Below, in pieces: positions 26,742 to 33,958 of a DNA stretch of 64,000 bases. Both the position numbers and the translations under genes were made by a program. The stretch comes from Cellulomonas shaoxiangyii. GTDB lineage: Bacteria > Actinomycetota > Actinomycetes > Actinomycetales > Cellulomonadaceae. How positions within the stretch are numbered: position 1 is the first letter of the stretch; every line of letters starts with the position of its first letter. Below the pieces are notes generated by a model. That model worked only from the letters and a program-made list of their open reading frames with translations. It had not been told where the DNA came from and did not search any database. Where the stretch lies: NCBI RefSeq assembly GCF_004798685.1, contig NZ_CP039291.1, forward strand, positions 806,001-870,000, given 5' to 3'.

Positions 26742-28524
26742 CGCCCGGCCCGCGGTGCGCGCGCTGCCGTACGGCGACGACGGCCTCCTGCTCGAGCTGG
26801 CCGACCTGGCGGCGGTCCGTGCCGTCGACGCCGCGCTGCGCGCCGCGCCGCCGGACGGCGTGGTGGACGTCGTCCCGGCCGCGCGCACCGTGCTGGTGCG
26901 CGGCCGGTCCCGCACGCGCGCGCGGTGGGCCGACGCCGTCCGGGCGGTCGGCGTCGCGGCGGTGGCGGGCGCGGGCACCGGCGCCGGGCCGGGACGCGTC
27001 GTCGCGGTGCCGGTCGTCTACGACGGGCCGGACCTCGACGAGGTCGCCGCGCTGGCGGGCCGCTCGGCCGAGGAGGTCGTCGCGCGGCACCTCGCGGGCG
27101 GTCCGGACGGGTACCGCGTCGCGTTCGGCGGCTTCATGCCGGGGTTCGCCTACGTTGCCGGGCTGGACCCGGTGCTGCACGTCACGCGCCGCGACACGCC
27201 GCGCACGCGCGTGCCCACCGGCTCGGTCGCGGTGGCGGGCGAGTTCACCGCGGTGTACCCCGCGCCCACGCCCGGCGGCTGGCGCCTGCTGGGCACGACG
27301 ACGACGCGCCTGTTCGACCCCGCTCGGGGCCGCGCCGGCGCGGCGCTGCTGGCGCCGGGCGACGTCGTGCAGTTCGTCCGGGCGACCCCGCCCGCGGTGC
27401 ACGGCGGCGTCGGGCCGACGGCGACGGCCGACGCCCGGACGGTGGCCGCGCCCGGTGCCACGCCGCCCGGGGGTCCCCGAGCCCCCGACGGGGGGAGCGG
27501 CACGACGCCGGCCCCTCCGCCCGTGCCTGCACCCATCCCTGCGCCCGGGCGCCCCGGGGCGCCCGACGCACCGCCGCGCGTGCTGACCGTCGTCGCGACC
27601 GGACCCCTCGTGCTCGTCCAGGACCTCGGCCGGCCCGGGCTCGCGGGCGTGGGCGTACCACCCAGCGGCGCCGCCGACCCCGACGCGGCGCGTGCCGCGA
27701 ACCGGCTGGTCGGCAACGCGGCCGGCGCGGCCGTGCTCGAGGTGCTGCTCGGGGGGCTCGTCGTGACCTTCGCCGCGACCACGGCGGTCGCCCTCACGGG
27801 TGCGCCCGCACCGGCCCGGCTCGACGGCCGTCCCGTCGGGCACGGCGTGCCCGTGCGCGCCGCCGCGGGGACGACGCTCGCGCTCGCGGCCCCGCCCGAC
27901 GGCCTGCGCACGTGGGTCGCCGTGCGGGGCGGGCTCGACGTCCCACCGGTGCTGGGCTCGCGCGCGCACGACCAGCTCTCGGGGCTGGGGCCGGCGCCCG
28001 TCCGCGCCGGTGACGTCCTCGCGTACGGCACGGCGTTCGACGGGCTACCGGTCCCGCCCGGCCCGCCCGACCCGCGGCCGGCCGGCGTGACCCCGTCCAC
28101 CCGCGCCCCCACGGCCGCCTACGTCCCCGCCGCCGACGTGCCCTCCGCCGACGTCCCCGCCGCCGACGCGCCGGTCGTCGACCTCCCCGCCGTCGACGGT
28201 CCGCGCCTCGACCACCTCGACGCGGCCGGGCGCGCGGCGCTGCGGTCGACCGTCTGGACGGTGAGCCCGGCCAGCAACCGCGTCGCGGTCCGCCTCGACG
28301 GGTCGCCGCTGACGCGCGCCGCCACGGGCGAGCTGCCGTCGGAGGGCCTGGTGGCCGGTGCGGTGCAGGTGCCGCACGACGGTCGACCGGTGCTGTTCGG
28401 CGCCGACCACCCGGTGACCGGGGGCTACCCGGTCGTCGCGGTCCTCACGCGCGACGGGCGTGCCCGGGCCGCGCAGCTGCGCCCGGGCGACCGCGTGCGG
28501 CTCGCCCTGGCACCGCCCGGCTGA
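26731..28524 (+). CDS. 5-oxoprolinase subunits B and C fused
   Basis: 597 residues. Residues 1-~230 are PxpB (KipI-like): ALPYGDDGLLLEL, VAFGGFMPGFAYVAGLD, TRRDTPRTRVPTGSVAVAGEFTAVYP. A Pro-rich linker (~235-285) leads to PxpC (KipA-like, allophanate-hydrolase-like): [42 protein letters not shown], and the C-terminal SEGLVAGAVQVPHDGRPVLFGADHPVTGGYPV. Fusion of B and C is seen in other bacteria and fixes a 1:1 ratio. Inside PxpC an extra Ala/Asp/Val/Pro repeat (ADVPSADVPAADAPVVD) of about 25 residues interrupts the domain. Starts at GTG 26731 inside the end of pxpA. Confidence 0.92.
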   Translation: MTADARPAVRALPYGDDGLLLELADLAAVRAVDAALRAAPPDGVVDVVPAARTVLVRGRSRTRARWADAVRAVGVAAVAGAGTGAGPGRVVAVPVVYDGPDLDEVAALAGRSAEEVVARHLAGGPDGYRVAFGGFMPGFAYVAGLDPVLHVTRRDTPRTRVPTGSVAVAGEFTAVYPAPTPGGWRLLGTTTTRLFDPARGRAGAALLAPGDVVQFVRATPPAVHGGVGPTATADARTVAAPGATPPGGPRAPDGGSGTTPAPPPVPAPIPAPGRPGAPDAPPRVLTVVATGPLVLVQDLGRPGLAGVGVPPSGAADPDAARAANRLVGNAAGAAVLEVLLGGLVVTFAATTAVALTGAPAPARLDGRPVGHGVPVRAAAGTTLALAAPPDGLRTWVAVRGGLDVPPVLGSRAHDQLSGLGPAPVRAGDVLAYGTAFDGLPVPPGPPDPRPAGVTPSTRAPTAAYVPAADVPSADVPAADAPVVDLPAVDGPRLDHLDAAGRAALRSTVWTVSPASNRVAVRLDGSPLTRAATGELPSEGLVAGAVQVPHDGRPVLFGADHPVTGGYPVVAVLTRDGRARAAQLRPGDRVRLALAPPG

Positions 28525-28544
28525 CCGGCTCAGTTCCAGTCCCG

Positions 28545-28564
28545 GCCCGGCGGGCTCGCCGGGC
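28545..28564 (+). terminator. Terminator-like hairpin after the pxp genes
   Basis: GCCCGGCG and its complement around GGCT, a perfect 8-bp stem 20 bp past the pxpBC stop. No T-tract. Confidence 0.6.
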
Positions 28565-28699
28565 GGCGGTGCGTGCGGTCACGGTAGCGACCCGGCCACG
28601 CCGATGGGGCCGGCGGCGGGTGCCGGGAACGCGCCCCGTCGGCGACCGGGCGCCGGGACGAACGTCCCGCTCGCGCTCCCGAATCGGCCGACACGCCGG

Positions 28700-28739
28700 A
28701 ACATGTGGGCGGCGCGTGCGCGCCGCACCCCCACATGTT
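28700..28739 (+). promoter_or_regulatory. Probable NrdR box pair upstream of nrdDG
   Basis: A perfect 10-bp inverted repeat, AACATGTGGG at 28700-28709 and CCCACATGTT at 28730-28739. Each half carries an ACATGT core; the cores are 32 bp apart, about three helical turns. NrdR represses ribonucleotide reductase operons through paired boxes spaced by whole turns, and ACA-rich palindromes with an AT core fit. Between them GCGGCGCG/CGCGCCGC can form its own hairpin. The site ends about 55 bp before the nrdD start. Confidence 0.55.
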
Positions 28740-28794
28740 GTGGTCCGTGCGGTCGACTGGTCATCCGCGCACGACCGTCGAAGGAGCACCACCT

Positions 28795-30663
28795 ATGTCC
28801 CGCCCCGAGCAGCCCGCGCCCGCGCCGACCGCGCAGGACCGCCCCGTCGTCGAGGTCGGCTCGTCGATCGACGAGTACCTCGACCGCAGCGACTGGCGCG
28901 TCAACGCGAACGCGAACCAGGGCTACTCCCTGGGCGGGCTGATCCTCAACACCGCGGGCAAGGTCGTCGCGAACTACTGGCTCAGCCACGTGTACCCGCC
29001 GGAGGTCGGCCACGCGCACCGCGAGGGCGACCTGCACGTGCACGACCTGGACATGCTGTCCGGCTACTGCGCGGGCTGGTCGCTGCGCACGCTCCTGCAG
29101 GAGGGCCTCAACGGCGTCCCGGGCAAGGTCGAGGCGCGGCCGCCGAGGCACTTCAGCGCCGCGATCGGCCAGATCGTCAACTTCCTCGGCACGATGCAGA
29201 ACGAGTGGGCCGGCGCGCAGGCGTTCAGCGGGTTCGACACCTACCTCGCGCCGTACGTCCGCCTCGACGGCCTGTCGTACGCGCAGGTGCGCCAGGGCGT
29301 GCAGGAGCTGATCTACAACCTCAACGTGCCGTCGCGCTGGGGCACGCAGACGCCCTTCACGAACCTCACGTTCGACTGGGTCTGCCCGGACGACCTGCGC
29401 GACCAGGTGCCGTTCGTCGCCGACGCGCCGTGCGACTTCACGTACGGCGACCTGCAGGCGGAGATGGACCTGATCAACCGCGCGTACATGGAGGTCATGA
29501 CGGAGGGCGACGCCTCCGGCCGCGTGTTCACGTTCCCGATCCCCACGTACAACATCACGCCGGACTTCGACTGGGACTCCGAGAACGCGGACCGGCTGTT
29601 CGCCATGACCGCCAAGTACGGCCTGCCGTACTTCCAGAACTTCCTCAACTCGGAGATGAAGCCGGGCGACGTCCGGTCAATGTGCTGCCGCCTCCAGCTG
29701 GACCTGCGCGAGCTGCTCAAGCGCGGCAACGGCCTGTTCGGCTCGGGCGAGCAGACGGGGTCGATCGGCGTGGTGACGGTCAACTGCGCCCGCCTCGGCT
29801 TCCGGCACGCGGGCGACGAGGACGCGCTCCTGGCCGACCTCGACCGGCTGCTCGACCTCGCGCGCACGTCGCTCGAGCTCAAGCGCACGACGATCCAGCG
29901 CCTGATCGACGAGGGCCTGTTCCCGTACACCCGCCGCTACCTCGGCAGCCTCGAGAGCCACTTCTCGACGATCGGCGTCAACGGCGTCAACGAGATGGTC
30001 CGCAACTTCACGGGCGACGCGTACGACATCACGGACCCCCGCGGGCACGCGATGGCGCTGCGCCTGCTCGACCACGTGCGGGCGCGCATGGTCGAGTTCC
30101 AGGAGGCGACCGGGCACCTGTACAACCTCGAGGCGACGCCCGCGGAGGGCACGACGTACCGGTTCGCGAAGGAGGACCGCGCGCGCTTCCCCGGGATCCT
30201 GCAGGCCGGCACGGACGACCACCCGTACTACACGAACTCCTCGCAGCTGCCGGTCGGGTTCACGGACGACCCGTTCGAGGCGCTCGAGCGCCAGGACGAG
30301 CTGCAGACGCGCTACACGGGCGGCACGGTGCTGCACCTGTACATGCCGGAGCGGCTCTCGTCGGCCCAGGCGTGCAAGGAGCTGGTCCGGCGCGCGCTGG
30401 GCAGGTTCCGCCTGCCGTACCTGACCGTGACGCCGACGTTCTCCATCTGCCCGCGCCACGGGTACCTCGCGGGTGAGCACCCGCAGTGCCCGACGTGCGC
30501 CGAGGACGACGTCGTGACGACGTGCGAGGTGTGGACGCGCGTCATGGGCTACCACCGGCCCGTCAGCTCGTTCAACGTCGGCAAGCAGGGCGAGCACGCC
30601 GAGCGACTGCCGTTCCGCGAGCCGGCGCCCGAGCGCCCCGTCCTGGCCGGGGTGGCGGGATGA
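28795..30663 (+). CDS. nrdD: Anaerobic (class III) ribonucleoside-triphosphate reductase
   Basis: Reduces NTPs to dNTPs without oxygen using a glycyl radical. 622 residues: N-terminal SLGGLILNTAGKVVANYWLSHVYPPEV, HVHDLDMLSGYCAGW, the active-site SMCCRLQLDLREL, a Zn-finger-like pair (CPRHG... CPTC), and near the C-terminus WTRVMGYHRPV, where the Gly of RVMGY is the likely radical site. There is no recognisable ATP-cone at the N-terminus, so dATP feedback of the usual kind may be missing. ATG 28795 has AAGGAG 8 bp upstream. ATGA overlap with nrdG. Confidence 0.95.
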   Translation: MSRPEQPAPAPTAQDRPVVEVGSSIDEYLDRSDWRVNANANQGYSLGGLILNTAGKVVANYWLSHVYPPEVGHAHREGDLHVHDLDMLSGYCAGWSLRTLLQEGLNGVPGKVEARPPRHFSAAIGQIVNFLGTMQNEWAGAQAFSGFDTYLAPYVRLDGLSYAQVRQGVQELIYNLNVPSRWGTQTPFTNLTFDWVCPDDLRDQVPFVADAPCDFTYGDLQAEMDLINRAYMEVMTEGDASGRVFTFPIPTYNITPDFDWDSENADRLFAMTAKYGLPYFQNFLNSEMKPGDVRSMCCRLQLDLRELLKRGNGLFGSGEQTGSIGVVTVNCARLGFRHAGDEDALLADLDRLLDLARTSLELKRTTIQRLIDEGLFPYTRRYLGSLESHFSTIGVNGVNEMVRNFTGDAYDITDPRGHAMALRLLDHVRARMVEFQEATGHLYNLEATPAEGTTYRFAKEDRARFPGILQAGTDDHPYYTNSSQLPVGFTDDPFEALERQDELQTRYTGGTVLHLYMPERLSSAQACKELVRRALGRFRLPYLTVTPTFSICPRHGYLAGEHPQCPTCAEDDVVTTCEVWTRVMGYHRPVSSFNVGKQGEHAERLPFREPAPERPVLAGVAG

Positions 30664-31385
30664 CGACGCCGCTCGCGACGCCGCTCGCGCCGGCCGGCCC
30701 GCCCGGGTCGGCCGGCGGGCCCCGCCCCGGACCGCAGGCCGACACCCTCGCGATCGCCGGCCTGACCCGCCTGTCCACGGTCGACTGGCCGGGCCGGCTC
30801 GTCGCGACGGTGTTCCTGCAGGGGTGCCCGTGGCGCTGCACGTACTGCCACAACAGCGCGATCCTCGACCCGCGCGCCCCCGGGACGGTCCCGTGGCAGG
30901 ACGTGCGCGACCTGCTGGCGCGCCGGCGCGGGCTGCTGGACGGCGTCGTCCTCTCGGGCGGTGAGCCGACCCGGCAGGTGGGGGTCGTGGCGGCCGCCCG
31001 CGAGGTGCGCGAGGCCGGGTTCGGCGTCGGGCTGCACACGTCCGGCGCGTACCCGGCGCGCCTGCCCCTGCTGCTGCCGCACGTCGACTGGGTGGGGTTC
31101 GACGTCAAGGCGCCCGCGCGCCTGTACCGGGCGATCACGCGCACCGGCACGGGCACGACCAGTGCGGACCTGGCGTTCGCGTCCCTGCGCACGGTGCTCG
31201 ACAGCGGCGTCGACGTGCAGGTCCGCACGACCGTCGACCCGACCGTCCTCACCGGTGCCGACGTCGCCGAGCTCACGGCGGTGCTCGCGGACCTCGGGGT
31301 GCGCGACCACGTGCTCCAGCAGGTGCGACCGGACGGGACGACCGAGGAGTACCGCACCGCGCTGGCCGCGGTCGGCGCCGGCTGA
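30660..31385 (+). CDS. nrdG: Anaerobic ribonucleotide reductase activase (radical SAM)
   Basis: Makes the glycyl radical on NrdD from S-adenosylmethionine. 241 residues with the iron-sulfur motif CPWRCTYC within FLQGCPWRCTYCHNS, the SAM-binding SGGEP, and GLHTSGAYP. It is longer than classical NrdG (about 155) and of the kind once annotated as pyruvate formate-lyase-activating-like; the position directly after nrdD fixes the role. About 30 Pro/Ala-rich residues precede the domain. Starts inside the nrdD stop (ATGA). Confidence 0.93.
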   Translation: MTTPLATPLAPAGPPGSAGGPRPGPQADTLAIAGLTRLSTVDWPGRLVATVFLQGCPWRCTYCHNSAILDPRAPGTVPWQDVRDLLARRRGLLDGVVLSGGEPTRQVGVVAAAREVREAGFGVGLHTSGAYPARLPLLLPHVDWVGFDVKAPARLYRAITRTGTGTTSADLAFASLRTVLDSGVDVQVRTTVDPTVLTGADVAELTAVLADLGVRDHVLQQVRPDGTTEEYRTALAAVGAG

Positions 31386-31429
31386 GGCGCCCGGCCCGGG
31401 CCGACGCCGCGCCACGGCGCCGCCGGGGT

Positions 31430-32476
31430 TCAGCGGACCGGCTGCACGATGTAGACCACGGACGGCTCGCCGTCGGGGGTCGTCGACGCGTGCACGACCA
31501 CGTCCCACCCGGAGGGCGTGCGCTGCACGGGGTAGCTCTGGTTGCCGACCCGCTCGACGGCGCCCGCGTCGCGCAGGGCCTGCGCCGCCACGACGTCCCG
31601 GTCGTGGCCCTCGGCGGCCACCTCGACGCCCCAGCCGTCGCCGTGCGGCGCCACGGACACCAGCCGGTCGCCCACGACCGGAAGGTCGTGCGGGAAGTCC
31701 TCCGGCAGGCGGCTCAGCCCGCGCGGCGGCGGCGCGACGTCGATCGGCCACGGCCCGGCGAGCTCCTTCTGCGCGCCTGTACCCGGACCCCCGCCCGCGT
31801 CGGTGGACGCGCGCAGCGTCCACACCGCGTAGGGCCCGGCAGGCAGGCGCTCGCCCGTGTCGCACGCCTCCAGCGGGAGCAGCTGACCGCCCGAGCTCCA
31901 CGCCACGACCTGCGTCACCGCGCCGTCGTCGCCCGGTGCGACGTAGCTGTAGTCCACGAGCCGGTCCACGCTCGCGGTCATCGTGCTGACGACGAGGTCG
32001 CCGTGGGCCACGAGGACCTGGACCTCCGCGTCGCCCGGGGGCTCGACGTCACCGGGCTCGGCCGGCACCTCGAGGTCGACGGCGACGGTGCTGCCCGCCC
32101 ACGCACCGAGGTCGGTGCCGCGCGGACCCCCGCCGGCGCCACCCGACCCGGCCGGGAAGGTCTGCAGCGAGATGTCCGGCGAGGGGTCGACCGGCAGGTC
32201 CGCCAGGGTCGAGCCGCAGGTGCCCGCCGGCGCGTCGGGGCGGGCCGCCACGAGCGACGACGCACCGATCCCGGGTACCCCGAGCGCGACCGCGCCCACC
32301 GCGCTCGCGGCCACGGCGCCGCCGGCGGTGGCCCGCACGGCGCGCCGCCGCCGCACCCGCGCGGCGATGCGGTGCACCGTGGCCGCTCCCGTGGCGTCCC
32401 CCGGCTCGGCGAGGCGGGACGCGCGCCCCGCGGCGTCGGCGATGTCGGCGAGCGCCTGGTCCAGCCGTGTGCTCAT
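31430..32476 (-). CDS. Membrane protein paired with a sigma factor (possible anti-sigma)
   Basis: 348 residues, not recognised beyond its layout. It has a cytoplasmic N-terminus of about 45 residues (RLDQALADIADAAGRASRL...), a single membrane helix (about 50-75, AGGAVAASAVGAVALGV), and a large extracytoplasmic part with two Cys residues and strand-like repeats ending in SVVYIVQPVR. Its ATG overlaps the sigma gene's stop (ATGA), the classic layout of an ECF sigma factor and its membrane-bound regulator. No zinc-binding ZAS motif (HxxxCxxC) is present, so an anti-sigma role is inferred from context only. Confidence 0.75.
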   Translation of the reverse strand: MSTRLDQALADIADAAGRASRLAEPGDATGAATVHRIAARVRRRRAVRATAGGAVAASAVGAVALGVPGIGASSLVAARPDAPAGTCGSTLADLPVDPSPDISLQTFPAGSGGAGGGPRGTDLGAWAGSTVAVDLEVPAEPGDVEPPGDAEVQVLVAHGDLVVSTMTASVDRLVDYSYVAPGDDGAVTQVVAWSSGGQLLPLEACDTGERLPAGPYAVWTLRASTDAGGGPGTGAQKELAGPWPIDVAPPPRGLSRLPEDFPHDLPVVGDRLVSVAPHGDGWGVEVAAEGHDRDVVAAQALRDAGAVERVGNQSYPVQRTPSGWDVVVHASTTPDGEPSVVYIVQPVR

Positions 32477-33069
32477 CGTGACCTCCGGGGGGTGACGAGG
32501 ACGTCGTCGAGGTGGGCGGGGGTGTGCCCGGCCGGCACGTCGTCGCGGCCGAGGACGGGACCCAGCCGGGCCTCGAGGGCGCGCGTCCCGTCGTGGAGGT
32601 ACCGCTTCACGGCCCCGACGGACAGTGAGAGCGTCGCGGCGACCTCCGCGACCGGCAGGTCGTCGAAGTGCCGCAGGACGATGCACGCGCGCACCCGCGG
32701 CGGCAGCGTGGCCAGCGCCTGCTGGACGGCCACCCGCGTCGTGACGACGGACTCCGGCCCGGCCTGCGGCCCGTCGGCCGGCGTGACCGCCGGCACGGCC
32801 GTCAGGTGCCGGATCGTGGCCCAGTGCCGGCGGCGGCGGAAGCCGTCGACGTACGTCGTCAGGACGGCCCGGCGGACGTACGCCTCCGCGGACGCGACCT
32901 CCCGCACCGCCCGCCCGCGCGTGAACGACCGCACCAGCGCGTCCTGCACGAGGTCCTCCGCCTCGCGCATGTCGCCGGTGAGCAGGAACGCGTACCCGAC
33001 GAGCGCCCGCCCCCGGGTGCGGACGAGCTCGTCGAGCGCGTCCTCCCAGCTCGTCACGAGCGCCTCCAC
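32473..33069 (-). CDS. ECF RNA polymerase sigma factor, SigE family
   Basis: 198 residues with region 2 (ALVGYAFLLTGDMREAEDLVQDALVRSF) and region 4 (LATLPPRVRACIVLRHFDDLPVAEVAATLSLSVGAVKRYLHDGTRAL). Matches the actinobacterial SigE-family ECF group (often about 170 residues). A C-terminal tail of about 30 residues (GRDDVPAGHTPAHLDDVL) is extra. GTG 33069 is used; no ATG lies at the right place. Coupled to the downstream membrane protein by ATGA. The signal sensed is unknown. Confidence 0.92.
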   Translation of the reverse strand: MEALVTSWEDALDELVRTRGRALVGYAFLLTGDMREAEDLVQDALVRSFTRGRAVREVASAEAYVRRAVLTTYVDGFRRRRHWATIRHLTAVPAVTPADGPQAGPESVVTTRVAVQQALATLPPRVRACIVLRHFDDLPVAEVAATLSLSVGAVKRYLHDGTRALEARLGPVLGRDDVPAGHTPAHLDDVLVTPRRSR

Positions 33070-33242
33070 GGGTCGTGGCGGGACGTGGCAGTCCCGCTCC
33101 CGTGCTCAGACGGACGACGGGCCCGGAACGTTGGGTGGTCCATCCCCACGGGTGAACGCGGCCCCGGCCCGCCGCCTCGTGTGGCGATCTCGCGCGCGGG
33201 TGCTTGAATGCCGTGGGGCCGAGCGGGACCAGGAGGACGTCT

Positions 33243-33578
33243 GTGGATGTGCAGGTGGAGCAGGAGGTCGTCGGCACGCGCACCGTGGTGCACGTGGCCG
33301 GCGAGATCGACGTGGCCAGCGCCGACCGGCTGCGGGAGCGGCTGAACCGGACCGTCGCCGAGGGCGGCACCGACCTGGTCGTCGACCTCACGGGCGTGAC
33401 GTTCATGGACTCCACGGGCCTCGGCCTGCTCGTGGGCACGCTCAAGCGCGTGCGGACCGCCGGCGGGCGCATGGCGCTCGTGATCGACTCCGAGCAGCTG
33501 ATGAAGATCTTCCGCATCACCGGGCTGCACCAGGTGTTCTCGATCCACGAGACGCTCGAGGCCACGCTCGCGGACTGA
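33243..33578 (+). CDS. STAS-domain anti-sigma-factor antagonist
   Basis: 111 residues, a single STAS domain: VVHVAGEIDVASADRLRERL, VVDLTGVTFMDSTGLGLLVGTLKR, with the phosphorylatable Ser in MDSTG. Proteins like SpoIIAA/BldG bind an anti-sigma kinase and free a sigma factor when unphosphorylated. GTG 33243 has AGGAGG 6 bp upstream and starts at the first strand. No kinase partner is adjacent. It is divergent from the sigma factor at 33069, which is of a different type, so a direct link is unproven. Confidence 0.92.
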   Translation: MDVQVEQEVVGTRTVVHVAGEIDVASADRLRERLNRTVAEGGTDLVVDLTGVTFMDSTGLGLLVGTLKRVRTAGGRMALVIDSEQLMKIFRITGLHQVFSIHETLEATLAD

Positions 33579-33958
33579 CGCACGGGCCCACCCCGGCGTC
33601 ACGGTCGCCACGCGCGCGCGGTCCGGCCGGTGCCGGTCGGGCTCGTCGCCGCCCGGTCGGTGCCCATCCGCGTCCCCGTCCGTCGTCGCGTGCCCGCTCG
33701 CAGCCTGGCACACCGGCGCCCGCGTCCGAGCGGTGCGGGCGCGCCGGGCGCCGGGCCCGCCCCGTCTCCGAGCGTCTCGCGGGGTCCGCGCCGGGGCGCC
33801 GTCACCCGTCCGGGTGCACGCGCGCCCGGACGGGTGTCATGTCCCGGTGCGACCCACGTCACACGGTCTGGCTAGACTCGCCCGGTCCGCCGGCAACGGG
33901 GCCGGGCCGGGACGTGGCGCGCACAGGGGGTCCGCGCCGTATGTGTCGAGGAGGATGC
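33579..33958 (+). other. 380-bp leader region of hppA
   Basis: No gene seen. It contains the hairpin at 33803-33836 and, further on, a -10-like TAGACT at 33873-33878 that could be the hppA promoter; I cannot see a convincing -35. GAGGAGGA directly precedes the hppA start. Confidence 0.45.
33803..33836 (+). terminator. Hairpin between the STAS gene and hppA
   Basis: A perfect 12-bp stem, CACCCGTCCGGG and its complement, around a 10-nt loop. It probably ends the STAS transcript; a role in the hppA leader is possible. Confidence 0.6.
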
